Assembly (NCBI GenBank): GCA_016215645.1
Contig: JACRIX010000060.1
Span: 1-64,000 of the forward strand
Direction of reading: 5' to 3'
Length of the DNA: 64,000 nucleotides
Source of the DNA: Rhodocyclales bacterium
Lineage (GTDB): Bacteria > Pseudomonadota > Gammaproteobacteria > Burkholderiales > Rhodocyclaceae
Positions within the stretch are counted from its first letter, which is position 1; the number at the start of each line of letters is the position of its first letter. The position numbers and the translations under genes are program-made. Below are positions 25,243 to 34,524 of the stretch, piece by piece. Below the pieces are notes generated by a model, which did not search any database, was not told where the DNA came from, and saw nothing but the letters and a program-made list of their open reading frames with translations.

Positions 25243-27327
25243 ATGAACACGGCGTCAACGATCGCCATCGGCAATTCAAACGCCGTCCGGTTGGCGGTCG
25301 GCCTGTTTCACCAGGCCGCAGCCGCCGGCAGAGCATGCCTGGAAGCGGCGGAACTGGAATCGCTGCTCGCCGCCATGGGGCTGGATGTTGCACCAGGCGC
25401 AGCCGGCGCCACGGACGTGCGTATCAGCCTCAACCGCACCCGCGAGTTCGGCATGGTCCTCAGTGCCGGCCTGGGCGGGCTCGATGCCGACCTAGACGAA
25501 GCTAATTTCCGCCGCGACCGCGCCTCGGTGTATGCCGCCACGGAATTGACCGATGCGGACGACTTTCTCTCCCTGTTCAAACGCACCATCGCCTGGCAAC
25601 GGCTCGCTGCGACGGCTCACCGCAATGGCGACGCCGCCCCCGAAGAGGCCTTGCGCTCCAGCTTTGCGGCGCTGCTGGCCTTTGCCGCCGGCCCCTGGGA
25701 GTCGGAAGATCTGCTGCCGCAAAGCCTGGAGCTGAATCCCGTGCGCGTCGGCGGTGTACTTTCCGTCGGCAACGCCAGTTGCGAGTTTTGTCCATCGCCG
25801 CCGCCACGCCTGTCGCGCCCGATACACAAGATCGACAAACTGATCCACCCCACGTCGATCGGCATCATTGGCGTCTCCTCGAGCAGCATGAACTTTGGCC
25901 GCATCATCCTGAAGAACCTGATGGGCAGCGGCTATCCGAAGGAGCAGTTGTGCATCATCCGGCCCGGCGAGACCGAGATCGACGGCGTGCGCTGCGTCGA
26001 AGGACTCAAAGCCCTGGACGGCAAACTCGACCTGCTGATCGTCGCGGTCGCTGCCAGCGCGGTATATGACCTGGTCGACGAGATCATCGAGACCGACGCC
26101 GTCGAATCCGTGATGCTGATTCCCGGCAGCCTCGGCGAAACCCGCGCCAGCCGCGAACCGGCGGCGGCACTGGCTGCGCGCATCAACGCCGCCCACGGCA
26201 AACCCGGGGGCGGCCCGATCTTCCTCGGTGCCAACTGCCTCGGCGTGGTCTCGCATCCGGGCAGTTACGATTCGTGGTTCATTCCGCTCGAGCGCCTGCC
26301 CAAGCCGCCGAAGAAGGCCGAGCGCAATTCGGTGATGCTCTCCCAAAGCGGCGCCTTCATGATCACCCGCATCAGCCAGAATCCCTGGCTGGATCCGCGC
26401 TACATGCTGGCCCTGGGCAATCAGACCGACCTGACCCACGGCGACATGCTTTCCTGGTTCGCTGATCGTCCGGAGATCGACAGCATCGGCATTTACATCG
26501 AAGGCTTCAAGGACGGCGACGGCCTCGACTTCGCCCGCGCCGTGCGCAAGGCGGTCGCCAAAGGCAAGGACGTGGTGGTCTACAAGTCCGGCAAGACGGC
26601 GCCCGGCATGGGCGGCGTGATGGGCCACACGGCCTCGATCGCCGGCGGCCCGATACTCTTCGAATCCGTGGTACGCCATGCCGGCGCCATCGTTGCCGAG
26701 GACTTCAACAGCTTCGACGACCTGTTCTACATCGCCGGCGCCTTGCATGACAAGGCGATCGGCGGCAGGCGCCTGGGCGCCATCAGCGGCGCCGGATTCG
26801 AGGCCGTCGGCATGGCCGATTCGATCGAGTCCGAAACCTTCGCCATGGAGATGGGTGTGCTCGAAGCCGGCACCGTCACTGCGCTCGAAGGCGTCCTCAA
26901 GGCCAAGAAGCTCGATGCCCTGGTCGAGGTTCGCAATCCGATCGACATCAATCCGGGCGCCGATGACGAAGCCCACCTGCAAATCGTCGACGCCTTCCTG
27001 CGGGATCCGAACATCGACGCCGTGGTGGTCGGACTCGACCCGACAGCGCCTTCGGTGCGCGCACTGGAATCGAGCAAGCTGCGCCCCGGCTTCGACATCA
27101 ATGACCCCAAGAGCACGGTACATCTGATGCCGCCACTGGTGGATCGCAACGAGAAGCCGGTCATCGGCATCGTCGATGGCGGCAATCTTTACGACGTCAT
27201 GAGCGCCCGACTGATGGACCAGGGCGTCTGCATTTTCCGCAACTGCGCGCGCGGCACGAAGGCGCTGGTACGCTACGTCGAAGCCCGCCTCAACGCCGAA
27301 TCGATTCGCCGACGGCAGTCGAACTGA
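25243..27327 (+). CDS. Acyl-CoA synthetase (ADP-forming) family protein with partial ATP-grasp N-terminus
   Basis: 694 residues. Residues 1-180 resemble the C-terminal half of the ATP-grasp domain of these enzymes (REFGMVLSAGLGGL, then LELNP near 165). From about 195 comes the CoA-binding domain (IHPTSIGIIGVSSSSMNFGRIILKNL) and succinyl-CoA-ligase-like domains (VMLSQSGAF, LALGNQTDLTHGDML). GVMGHTASIAGG carries the position of the phosphohistidine. The nucleotide-binding front half of the ATP-grasp fold is missing. Expected role: interconverting an aromatic acid and its CoA thioester, or a related transfer. The substrate is unknown; paaX and pad neighbours suggest an aryl-acetyl compound. Confidence 0.7.
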   Translation: MNTASTIAIGNSNAVRLAVGLFHQAAAAGRACLEAAELESLLAAMGLDVAPGAAGATDVRISLNRTREFGMVLSAGLGGLDADLDEANFRRDRASVYAATELTDADDFLSLFKRTIAWQRLAATAHRNGDAAPEEALRSSFAALLAFAAGPWESEDLLPQSLELNPVRVGGVLSVGNASCEFCPSPPPRLSRPIHKIDKLIHPTSIGIIGVSSSSMNFGRIILKNLMGSGYPKEQLCIIRPGETEIDGVRCVEGLKALDGKLDLLIVAVAASAVYDLVDEIIETDAVESVMLIPGSLGETRASREPAAALAARINAAHGKPGGGPIFLGANCLGVVSHPGSYDSWFIPLERLPKPPKKAERNSVMLSQSGAFMITRISQNPWLDPRYMLALGNQTDLTHGDMLSWFADRPEIDSIGIYIEGFKDGDGLDFARAVRKAVAKGKDVVVYKSGKTAPGMGGVMGHTASIAGGPILFESVVRHAGAIVAEDFNSFDDLFYIAGALHDKAIGGRRLGAISGAGFEAVGMADSIESETFAMEMGVLEAGTVTALEGVLKAKKLDALVEVRNPIDINPGADDEAHLQIVDAFLRDPNIDAVVVGLDPTAPSVRALESSKLRPGFDINDPKSTVHLMPPLVDRNEKPVIGIVDGGNLYDVMSARLMDQGVCIFRNCARGTKALVRYVEARLNAESIRRRQSN

Positions 27328-27353
27328 AACCAACACCCCAAGGAGGAAACACC

Positions 27354-27755
27354 ATGAGCGACACCCTCAAGCCCGGCCTTTCCGCCACCCGCCGCATCGA
27401 CATCGACCGCGAGCGCACCATCAGTTTCATGGGCGACGACTGCCGCGTGTACTCGACGCCCAAGCTGCTCTACGACATCGAGATGGCCTGCCGCGACCTG
27501 CTGCTCCAGCATATCGACGCGGGCAAGGATTCGGTCGGCACGCGCGTCGAACTCGACCACGTCGGCGCCACGCTGATGGGCATGTGGGTGGACGTCACCG
27601 TCACACTGACCGAGGTCAATGGCCCGGCCGTGAGCTTCGAATTCAAGGCCCGCGATGCGGTGGAGGAAGTCGCACGCGGCAAGCATAACCGTTTCATCGT
27701 CGGCATCGAAAAGACTGCGCAGCGCCTGCAAGCCAAGCGCGCCAAGGCGGGCTGA
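27354..27755 (+). CDS. Hotdog-fold thioesterase, FlK-like
   Basis: 133 residues of the FlK-type thioesterase family. The likely Thr-Glu-His catalytic set is seen in YSTP (about residue 36), DIEMAC (about 44) and LDHVGAT (about 70). GGAGG lies 7 bases before the ATG, 27 bases after the synthetase gene, so the pair forms an operon. It probably hydrolyses an acyl-CoA linked to phenylacetate metabolism, perhaps recovering CoA from dead-end thioesters; that is inference. Confidence 0.75.
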   Translation: MSDTLKPGLSATRRIDIDRERTISFMGDDCRVYSTPKLLYDIEMACRDLLLQHIDAGKDSVGTRVELDHVGATLMGMWVDVTVTLTEVNGPAVSFEFKARDAVEEVARGKHNRFIVGIEKTAQRLQAKRAKAG

Positions 27756-27767
27756 ACCGAAGTCCGG

Positions 27768-27796
27768 GAGTCGGCGCTGGCGGCACGCCGATTTTC
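27768..27796 (+). repeat. Dispersed repeat copy 5, forming a hairpin with T-tract
   Basis: GAGTCGGCGCTGGCGG then CACGCCGATTTTC. TCGGCG and CGCCGA pair perfectly around a 9-base loop and are followed by TTTT, 13 bases past the thioesterase stop. This copy may act as that operon's terminator. Confidence 0.7.
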
Positions 27797-27879
27797 GATT
27801 GACTGCTTCGGCCACGGCAAGCGGAATCAGCCGGGCGTGATCGCAGACCTTCCCGCGCACCCCGCCACAGCACCGAATC

Positions 27880-28416
27880 TCAGACCTCGTCCTGCGTGCG
27901 AGCCGCGGCGTCGGGCAAGACATCGGCAAAGCCGAAGCGACTGAAATCGCGCACCCGCATCGGGTAGAGAACCCCATCCAGGTGGTCGCATTCATGCTGC
28001 ACGACGCGGGCATGAAATCCCTCGACCCGGCGCTCGAAGCGCCGCCCCGTTTCGTCGTAGCCGGCATAGTAGAGGCGCTTCCAGCGCGGTACCCAGCCGC
28101 GCAGCCCGGGCACTGACAAGCACCCCTCCCAGCCCTCCTCTTCCTCGTCACCGAAAAGTGTCAGATCGGGATTGATCAGCACCGTTTCCGGCACCGGCGG
28201 GGCATCGGGATAGCGCGGATTCGACCGAAAGCCGAAAATCACCACCCGCAGATCGACGCCGATCTGCGGCGCCGCCAGGCCCGCGCCGTCGAGATGCGCC
28301 ATGGTGTCGCGCATGTCCCGCAGCAACCCGGCGAGTTCCGCCGTTCCGAATTCCGTCACCGGCTGCGCCACGCGCAGCAGCCTGGGATCGCCCATGCGCA
28401 GGACTTCGCGAATCAT
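27880..28416 (-). CDS. def: Peptide deformylase
   Basis: 178 residues from [14 protein letters not shown]. All three metal-site motifs are present: [10 protein letters not shown] (about residue 46), EGCLSVP (about 104) and HECDHLDG (about 147). It removes the N-formyl group from new proteins using Fe2+. A start 7 codons upstream is open but adds residues not usual in the family. The 115 bases upstream to mtiP contain a CCTCCCGCGGGGGGG run and no gene. Confidence 0.93.
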   Translation of the reverse strand: MIREVLRMGDPRLLRVAQPVTEFGTAELAGLLRDMRDTMAHLDGAGLAAPQIGVDLRVVIFGFRSNPRYPDAPPVPETVLINPDLTLFGDEEEEGWEGCLSVPGLRGWVPRWKRLYYAGYDETGRRFERRVEGFHARVVQHECDHLDGVLYPMRVRDFSRFGFADVLPDAAARTQDEV

Positions 28417-28531
28417 TCCGTCGCCGTGCCGCCCCAAGGCGGAATACGCCTCCCGCGGGGGGGCAGCGCGCCGGGTTTGCGAGCGTTACCTGCCCGCGAA
28501 GCGGAATCCCAGGTACGCAAAGCGAGGGTGA

Positions 28532-29269
28532 TCATTGTGCGCAAAGCCCCTCGATGACGCGGCGGACACGCGCCATCGCTTCGTGCAACACGGACTCGAG
28601 GTCGTCGAACTTGATGCCGTGCAAGGAATCGGCCCGTCCGGCAGCCCAGTTCGCCACCACGCACAGCGCCGCATACGGCAGGTCCAGTTCCCGCGCCAAC
28701 CCGGCCTCCGGCATGCCGGTCATGCCGACGATGTCGGCGCCGGCGCCCTGCATGCGGTTGATCTCGGCGGCGGTTTCCAGGCGCGGCCCTTGCGTCGTCG
28801 CATAGACGGCGCCGTCGGCAACGGGTTCGCCGATGCGCCGCGCAACGTCGAGCAGCATCTTGCGCACCTCGGCTGCATAGGGTTCGGTGAAGTCTACATG
28901 CACCACCGGTCCATCGCCGCCCGACTGGAAAGTCATCTCGCGGCCCCACGTATAGTCGATGATCTGGTGCGGCACGACCAGAACGCCGGGCCCTAGATCG
29001 GCGCGAATGCCACCGACCGAAGCCACCGACACCACTTGTGCAACGCCAACGCTGTCCAGTGCGTGCATGTTGGCACGGTAATTCACCAGGTGCGGCGGAA
29101 TGGTGTGGCCGTAGCCGTGGCGGGCAACGAATACGACATCCTGGCAGCCGATGCGACCGAAACTCAGCGGGCCGGAAGGCTCGCCGTAGGGCGTGCGCAC
29201 CACTTCGCGATGCGAGACGTCGAGATTGGCAAGTTGCGTAAGGCCACTGCCGCCGATGATGCCAAGCAT
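28532..29269 (-). CDS. mtiP: S-methyl-5'-thioinosine/thioadenosine phosphorylase
   Basis: 245 residues, PNP/MTAP family. It starts MLGIIGGSGLTQL behind AGGGGA. Phosphate-site motifs FVARHGYGHTIPPHLVNYRANMHAL (about 50-75) and YATTQGPRLETAAEINRM (about 167-184) are seen. It phosphorolyses methylthio-nucleosides in methionine salvage. Pseudomonas-type members use methylthioinosine; I cannot exclude methylthioadenosine, so the symbol is tentative. Confidence 0.85.
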   Translation of the reverse strand: MLGIIGGSGLTQLANLDVSHREVVRTPYGEPSGPLSFGRIGCQDVVFVARHGYGHTIPPHLVNYRANMHALDSVGVAQVVSVASVGGIRADLGPGVLVVPHQIIDYTWGREMTFQSGGDGPVVHVDFTEPYAAEVRKMLLDVARRIGEPVADGAVYATTQGPRLETAAEINRMQGAGADIVGMTGMPEAGLARELDLPYAALCVVANWAAGRADSLHGIKFDDLESVLHEAMARVRRVIEGLCAQ

Positions 29270-29310
29270 AAAAATCCCCTGAGTATTCAATCGGAACGAA
29301 TTTTGCCCCG

Positions 29311-29319
29311 TGCTAGAAT
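29311..29319 (+). promoter_or_regulatory. Extended -10 element before typA
   Basis: TGCTAGAAT, an extended -10 (TG, one base, TAGAAT), 52 bases before the typA ATG. The -35 region is weak (TCGGAA, spacer 17), consistent with an extended -10 promoter. Confidence 0.4.
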
Positions 29320-29370
29320 AGCAGGCTTTTTTTCCGCATTGCATCGCATTGCAACAACGCCAAGGTCCCT

Positions 29371-31191
29371 ATGTCCCGCGCCCTCAGAAACATTGCCATT
29401 ATCGCCCACGTTGACCACGGCAAGACCACCCTCGTCGACCAGCTGCTGCGCCAATCCGGCACCTTCGCCGCCCACCAGGCCGTCACCGAACGGGTGATGG
29501 ATTCCAACGATCTGGAAAAAGAGCGTGGCATCACCATCCTGTCGAAAAACTGCGCCATCGACTATCAGGGCACCCACATCAACATCGTCGACACCCCCGG
29601 GCATGCCGACTTCGGCGGCGAAGTCGAGCGCGTGCTGTCGATGGTCGACGGCGTGCTGCTGCTGGTCGATGCCGTCGAAGGCCCGATGCCGCAAACCCGC
29701 TTCGTCACGCGCAAGGCGCTGGCGCTGGGCCTCAAGCCGATCGTCGTGGTCAACAAGATCGACCGCCCCGGTGCACGTCCCGACTGGGTCATCAGCCACA
29801 CTTTCGACCTGTTCGACAAGCTCGGCGCCACCGAGGAACAGCTCGACTTTCCGGTGGTCTTCGCCTCGGCCCTGAACGGCTTCGCCATGCTCGACGCGAC
29901 CAAGCCCGGCACGGACATGGCTCCGCTCTACGAAGCCATCATCAAGCACACGCCGCAACCGGACGTCGATGTAGACAAGCCGCTGCAACTGCAGATCTGC
30001 TCGATCGACTACAACAGCTACGTCGGGCGGATTGGCATCGGCCGCATCAAACAAGGCCGCATGAAGGCTGGACAGGAAGTCGCCGTGATGTACGGCGACG
30101 AGAACAAGGGCAAGGCCAAGATCGGCCAGATCATGATGTTCACCGGGCTAGAGCGTGAACAGGCGACCGAAGCGGAAGCCGGCGACATCGTGCTGGTCAC
30201 CGGCATCGAGCAGGTCGGCATTGGCGTCACCATCTGCGATCCGGCGGCTCCCGTCGGGATGCCACCGCTGGTGGTCGACGAACCGACGCTGACCATGAAC
30301 TTTCAGGTCAATACCTCCCCTCTGGCCGGCAAGGAAGGCAAGTACGTCACCAGCCGGCAGATTCGCGAGCGCCTCAACAAGGAACTGCTGGCCAACGTCG
30401 CCCTGCGCGTCGAAGAAACCGACGATGCCGACGTGTTCCTTGTCTCCGGTCGCGGCGAACTGCACCTGACGATCCTGCTCGAAACCATGCGCCGTGAAGG
30501 CTACGAACTGGCGGTATCCCGCCCGCGCGTGCTGTTCAAGGACATCAATGGCGAAAAGTGCGAACCCTACGAGCTGCTGACGGTGGACATCGAAAACGAC
30601 CACCAGGGCGGCGTGATGGAAGAACTCGGCCGCCGTCGTGGCGAACTGCTCAACATGGAGTCCGACGGCAAGGGCCGCGTGCGGCTCGAATACCGCATCC
30701 CCGCCCGCGGCCTGATCGGCTTCCAGGGCGAATTCCTGACGGCGACGCGCGGCACCGGCATGGCCAGCCACATCTTCGACGACTACGGTCCGATGGCCGG
30801 CGTCATGGCCGAACGCCGCAACGGCGTGCTGATCTCGCAGGACGACGGCACGGCCGTGGCCTACGCGCTGTGGAAGCTGCAGGACCGCGGCCGCATGTTC
30901 GTCAGCCCGGGCGACCCGCTCTACGAAGGCATCATCATCGGCGTCCATAGCCGCGACAACGACCTCGTGGTCAACCCGATCAAGGGCAAGCAGCTCACCA
31001 ACGTGCGCGCCTCGGGTACCGACGAAGCGGTGCGTCTGGTGCCGCCGATCCTGATGACCCTCGAATCCGCGGTCGAATTCATCGCCGACGATGAACTGGT
31101 CGAGATCACGCCCAAGTCGATTCGCCTGCGCAAGCGCCACCTCAAGGAGTTCGAGCGCAAGCGTGCCAATCGCGAGGACAGCAGCAGCTAA
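29371..31191 (+). CDS. typA: Ribosome-associated GTPase TypA/BipA
   Basis: 606 residues, full family length. GTPase motifs: G1 AHVDHGKTT (about residue 13), the switch region ERGITIL, G3 [12 protein letters not shown]4 NKID and G5 SALNG. EF-G-like domains follow, with the BipA C-terminal domain ([15 protein letters not shown]). It acts on the 30S/70S ribosome in subunit assembly and stress adaptation. Its stop overlaps the convergent formyltransferase gene by 4 bases. Confidence 0.97.
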   Translation: MSRALRNIAIIAHVDHGKTTLVDQLLRQSGTFAAHQAVTERVMDSNDLEKERGITILSKNCAIDYQGTHINIVDTPGHADFGGEVERVLSMVDGVLLLVDAVEGPMPQTRFVTRKALALGLKPIVVVNKIDRPGARPDWVISHTFDLFDKLGATEEQLDFPVVFASALNGFAMLDATKPGTDMAPLYEAIIKHTPQPDVDVDKPLQLQICSIDYNSYVGRIGIGRIKQGRMKAGQEVAVMYGDENKGKAKIGQIMMFTGLEREQATEAEAGDIVLVTGIEQVGIGVTICDPAAPVGMPPLVVDEPTLTMNFQVNTSPLAGKEGKYVTSRQIRERLNKELLANVALRVEETDDADVFLVSGRGELHLTILLETMRREGYELAVSRPRVLFKDINGEKCEPYELLTVDIENDHQGGVMEELGRRRGELLNMESDGKGRVRLEYRIPARGLIGFQGEFLTATRGTGMASHIFDDYGPMAGVMAERRNGVLISQDDGTAVAYALWKLQDRGRMFVSPGDPLYEGIIIGVHSRDNDLVVNPIKGKQLTNVRASGTDEAVRLVPPILMTLESAVEFIADDELVEITPKSIRLRKRHLKEFERKRANREDSSS

Positions 31192-31880
31192 GCCAGCTGG
31201 TTCTCTTCGCCAATGGCAGCGAAGAAATCCGCGTCCAGGTTGGGTGAAAAAATCGACGGTGCGAAGCTCGCGCCGTCGACGCACGATCCCTTCGCCGGCG
31301 TCAGGCTCAGACGCCCGTCGCGCACCCAGCGCAAAAACTGAAGCGTCGAGTAGTACTGGGCAAGGAAGATTTTGTGGCGGTTCGCCGCAACGGAAAGCGA
31401 TCGATCGATGGGGATCGCCGCCTGGATCACCGAACGCCCGGTATCGATGCCGTCATCCACCGCATGCAGGGTGCAACCCATGAACGTACTGGTTGAGGCA
31501 AGCGTATCCTCGAACCCGTGCATGCCTTTGAAGGCGGGCAGCAAAGACGGATGGCAATTGAAGATCCGCCCCAGGTTTGCCTTCAGGAAGCTGCCGCGAA
31601 ACAGGCGCGTGTAAAAACTCAGGAATATCAGGTCCTGATTCGCCTGATAGCGCTCGTGAAGCGCGTCCGAAAAGGACAGCCCGTCCGGCGACGGAATTAC
31701 GCCAGCGCGCATTCCGGAGGAACGCGCAACGTCGACAAAGCCGCATTCCCTGTCGGCGACGGCTTCAAACGTCAGCTCGCGAACGAAGGCATGGCTTGCC
31801 AGCCTGGAAAGCACTCCGCCACCGGTGCTGCCCACGAAAATCACCCTGCCGGCCCTGGCTGAATTGCTAGACAAGTTCAT
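31188..31880 (-). CDS. Formyltransferase-family protein, PurN-like
   Basis: 230 residues. Formyltransferase fold: VIFVGSTGGGVLSRL at the start, DLIFLSFYTRLFRGSFL, then the catalytic-type FNCHPSLLPAFKGMHGFE (Asn-x-His-Pro, about residue 108) and GCTLHAVDDGIDTGRSVIQ with the conserved Asp. It overlaps the WbqC gene by 14 bases, so the two are co-transcribed. The active-site set implies formyl transfer to an amine. An amino-sugar is the likely acceptor given WbqC, but a GAR-transformylase-like role cannot be ruled out. Confidence 0.75.
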   Translation of the reverse strand: MNLSSNSARAGRVIFVGSTGGGVLSRLASHAFVRELTFEAVADRECGFVDVARSSGMRAGVIPSPDGLSFSDALHERYQANQDLIFLSFYTRLFRGSFLKANLGRIFNCHPSLLPAFKGMHGFEDTLASTSTFMGCTLHAVDDGIDTGRSVIQAAIPIDRSLSVAANRHKIFLAQYYSTLQFLRWVRDGRLSLTPAKGSCVDGASFAPSIFSPNLDADFFAAIGEENQLA

Positions 31881-32577
31881 AGTCCCTGATCATCTCCAAC
31901 ACGCGCTCCCCCGGGTTGTTCATCAACACGTCGATGATCGACAATCCCGGCACGAAGCGGCTGGCCCGAACCTGAGGATACTCGCGCAGCCTTGGCCTGA
32001 CGAAGGAAAGCGTCACGCCGCGCTCCAGGAAGTAGCGCTTGTCGTAAAGCGCGGTTCCTCCCATGGCATTCACATAACTTGCCGCGCCGAACGACTTGGT
32101 GATGGCGATCAGGCGATCCGCCCGCTCCATGCCGCGCGATGCGGAGGCACATTCCGACGAGCGCACAATGTGCTTGCCCGATCCAAGTGATTTGAACACT
32201 TCTTCAATCGACGCCGTGGCAACTTCCGAAATTGTTTCCCGGCCCGGCGTCATCACGGCTTCGACATAGCTGAATCCGGCGTCGAAACAGGCGGCCTTGC
32301 CGTAGGCGAGCCGTATCTGCTTGAGGAATTTCTGGCGAAAGGCCGTGTAGCCGTGGAGTTTTACCTCATGGATCCGATCGTTCTGGCTGGCATTGGCGAC
32401 GGGTAGGGTGAACGTGAATTCCGATCCGTTGATCAGCAGGCGATTGCGATTGATCCAGCCCCTGGGAATGTAGTTGACGTCGTCATAGACGACGAAAACG
32501 TCGCTGGCCTCGACCAGCGAAAAATAGCCGAGATAGGGAAACACATACGGCTGCATGACCGCTACCACAGGCGACAT
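31867..32577 (-). CDS. WbqC-family protein
   Basis: 236 residues. It begins MSPVVAVMQPYVFPYLGYFSLVEASDVFVVYDDVNYIPRGWINRN (residues 1-45), the conserved family N-terminus, with the later LYDKRYFLERGV and NNPGERVLEMI segments. WbqC proteins are often found in O-antigen and glycan gene clusters and are proposed to act on activated sugars or amines. Here only the formyltransferase accompanies it. Confidence 0.85.
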   Translation of the reverse strand: MSPVVAVMQPYVFPYLGYFSLVEASDVFVVYDDVNYIPRGWINRNRLLINGSEFTFTLPVANASQNDRIHEVKLHGYTAFRQKFLKQIRLAYGKAACFDAGFSYVEAVMTPGRETISEVATASIEEVFKSLGSGKHIVRSSECASASRGMERADRLIAITKSFGAASYVNAMGGTALYDKRYFLERGVTLSFVRPRLREYPQVRASRFVPGLSIIDVLMNNPGERVLEMIRDYELV

Positions 32578-32592
32578 CAGTCAGGCCTTGCG

Positions 32593-32616
32593 CAAAAACG
32601 GGAGCCATGGCTCCCG
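32593..32616 (-). terminator. Rho-independent terminator after tpx
   Basis: Read on the minus strand, CGGGAGCCATGGCTCCCG folds into a hairpin (a perfect 18-base palindrome) followed by TTTTT. It lies about 50 bases after the tpx stop. Confidence 0.8.
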
Positions 32617-32624
32617 TTGCTGGT

Positions 32625-32654
32625 CTGAAAGTCGGCGCTGATGGCACGCCGAAT
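32625..32654 (+). repeat. Dispersed repeat copy 6 (intergenic)
   Basis: CTGAAAGTCGGCGCT then GATGGCACGCCGAAT, between tpx and its terminator. TCGGCG and CGCCGA again form a perfect 6-base stem with a 9-base loop. Confidence 0.75.
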
Positions 32655-32665
32655 TCCGGAGTACA

Positions 32666-33169
32666 TCAGCCAAGCGCCTTCAATGCCGCCTCGTAATCCG
32701 GCTCCTGGGCGATTTCGGGCACCATCTGGCTGTGTATTACCTTGTCGCTCTCGTCTAGCACGACCACGGCGCGCACGGTCAGTCCGACCATCGGGCCCTC
32801 GGCAAAGGCAACGCCCCAGGCTTTCATGAATTCAGGATGGCGGAAGGTCGACAGATGGGCGACATTGGCCAGCCCTTCCATATCGCAAAAGCGCTTGGCG
32901 GCGAATGGCAGGTCGCCGGAAACGCACAACACGACGGTATTCGCCAGGCCGCCGGCCGCCTCGTTGAACTTGCGCGTCGATTTGGCACAGGTAGGCGTAT
33001 CGATGCTCGGGTAGATATTCAGTACCTTGCGCTTGCCGGCGTAGTCCTTCAGGCTGACATCGGCAAGCGTGCCGCTGGTCAGGGTCATGGCCGGTGCATT
33101 GGCTCCGACGCCGGGGAAGTCGCCGTCGACGCGGACGGGAGTGCCTCGCAGGGTGATGGTTGTGCTCAT
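32666..33169 (-). CDS. tpx: Thiol peroxidase Tpx
   Basis: 167 residues, the normal Tpx length. The peroxidatic Cys lies in the segment [16 protein letters not shown] (about residue 61). The resolving Cys lies in RFCDMEGL (about 94), 33 residues on, matching atypical 2-Cys Tpx. It reduces peroxides, especially alkyl hydroperoxides, with thioredoxin. It has its own terminator; tatD lies 39 bases upstream, so it may be transcribed from the end of the isc cluster or from its own promoter. Confidence 0.95.
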   Translation of the reverse strand: MSTTITLRGTPVRVDGDFPGVGANAPAMTLTSGTLADVSLKDYAGKRKVLNIYPSIDTPTCAKSTRKFNEAAGGLANTVVLCVSGDLPFAAKRFCDMEGLANVAHLSTFRHPEFMKAWGVAFAEGPMVGLTVRAVVVLDESDKVIHSQMVPEIAQEPDYEAALKALG

Positions 33170-33208
33170 TTGCCTCTCCTCTCTGGGTGGTGGGTATCGT
33201 TGGGGAAG

Positions 33209-33982
33209 TCAGTGTAACCGAGCAAGCCGCGGAAGTACCGCCATGGCATTGGCGGTCGTCGCCGCCGCCAATGCTTCCACGGACATGCCGCGCAGGCCGG
33301 CCATCGCACGGGCGATGGCGGGAAGCTGATCCGGGGCATTCCGCCTGCCGACCTGCCATTCGGGCGCAATGTCGGGGGCATCGGTTTCAAGGACGATCGC
33401 GTGGAGCGGCAAGGTCGCCGCCAATTCGCGGATGCGGTTGGCACGGGGGAAGGTCATCGCGCCACCGAAGCCAAGCTTGAAGCCGAGCTTGATGAATTCA
33501 TCGGCCTGTTGCCGGCTGCCGTTGAAGGCGTGGGCAATGCCACCCGCTACCGGGCAGCGACGCAGCTGTTTCAGCACCGGATCTATCGCACGGCGCACAT
33601 GCAGCAACACCGGCAAGCCAGCCTCGCGCGCGATCTGCAACTGGGAACCGAACCAGTATTCCTGGCGAACATCATCGCGCGGCTCGACATACCGATCGAG
33701 GCCGATTTCACCAATGGCCAAGGGCTGCTCACGGACCACGGTTTCGCGCAGGGCATCGAGATCCTCGTCGCGCGCACGATCAACGTACATGGGGTGGATG
33801 CCATAGGCCGGCAGGCAGCCGCCATGGTCGCGGCACACGGCGGCGACGGCGCCAAAATTGGCGCGCTCCACGGATGGTACGACAATCAGGCCAACGCCGG
33901 CCTGTGCCGCCGCCTCGGTCACCGCATCGCGATCACCGTCGAACGCTGCGGCATCGAGATGGCAGTGGGTATCGACCAGCAT
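33209..33982 (-). CDS. tatD: TatD-family metal-dependent hydrolase
   Basis: 257 residues. Metal-site motifs DTHCHLD (residues 4-10), GIGLD-type AIGEIGLDR (about 89), LLHVRRA (about 127), HAFNGS (about 151) and ETDAPD (about 200). 3'-5' exonuclease or deoxyribonuclease activity is known for the family. It begins 3 bases after iscX on the same strand, so it is probably the end of the isc transcript. Confidence 0.9.
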   Translation of the reverse strand: MLVDTHCHLDAAAFDGDRDAVTEAAAQAGVGLIVVPSVERANFGAVAAVCRDHGGCLPAYGIHPMYVDRARDEDLDALRETVVREQPLAIGEIGLDRYVEPRDDVRQEYWFGSQLQIAREAGLPVLLHVRRAIDPVLKQLRRCPVAGGIAHAFNGSRQQADEFIKLGFKLGFGGAMTFPRANRIRELAATLPLHAIVLETDAPDIAPEWQVGRRNAPDQLPAIARAMAGLRGMSVEALAAATTANAMAVLPRLARLH

Positions 33983-33985
33983 GTC

Positions 33986-34180
33986 CTATTCGACTTCGTC
34001 GATCCAGGCCTGCTGGATGGCTTCAAGTTTCTTCTCGCCGCAGTGGCTTTCGCTTTCCTCAAATCCGGGCAGGGCCATGACCCAGGTCATAAGATCGACA
34101 AAATTCAGGCGTGTTGGATCTACCTCGGGGTGGGTCTGCGCCAGTTCAATGGCAATTTCAAGGCTGTCGGTCCATTTCAT
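33986..34180 (-). CDS. iscX: Fe-S cluster assembly protein IscX
   Basis: 64 residues, starting [19 protein letters not shown] and ending EAIQQAWIDEVE, the IscX pattern with an acidic surface for IscS and iron binding. Its ATG overlaps the fdx stop by 4 bases. It modulates IscS in the isc system. Confidence 0.93.
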   Translation of the reverse strand: MKWTDSLEIAIELAQTHPEVDPTRLNFVDLMTWVMALPGFEESESHCGEKKLEAIQQAWIDEVE

Positions 34181-34524
34181 TTCTTGGAATGCCCCTCTTT
34201 GACCATGTTGATCGTGTACTTCGGAATCTCGATCACCAGCGGGGTCTGACCGACGACGGCCTGGCACGACAAGCGCGAGGTAGGCTCAAGGCCCCAGGCC
34301 TTGTCGAGCAGATCTTCCTCAAGTTCCTCGGCCTCGCCCAGGGACGTGAAGCCTTCACGGATCACCACATGGCAGGTGGTACAGGCGCAGGACTTCTCGC
34401 AGGCATGTTCGATCTCGATGTCGTTGTTCAGGAGCGCGTCGCAGAGGGTGGTACCCGGCGCGGCATCGAGCACGGCGCCTTCCGGACACAATTCCACATG
34501 CGGCAGGATGATGATCTGGGTCAT
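34177..34524 (-). CDS. fdx: 2Fe-2S ferredoxin of the isc system
   Basis: 115 residues. Adrenodoxin-type cluster ligands: [10 protein letters not shown] (about residues 42-51) plus a later Cys in RLSCQAVV (about 87). It supplies electrons for cluster assembly on IscU. Overlaps hscA and iscX by 4 bases each. Confidence 0.95.
   Translation of the reverse strand: MTQIIILPHVELCPEGAVLDAAPGTTLCDALLNNDIEIEHACEKSCACTTCHVVIREGFTSLGEAEELEEDLLDKAWGLEPTSRLSCQAVVGQTPLVIEIPKYTINMVKEGHSKK

Noticed and set aside
25492-27336. 614-codon antisense open frame across the synthetase gene
   Set aside because: Same reason; the sense strand holds clear CoA-binding motifs.
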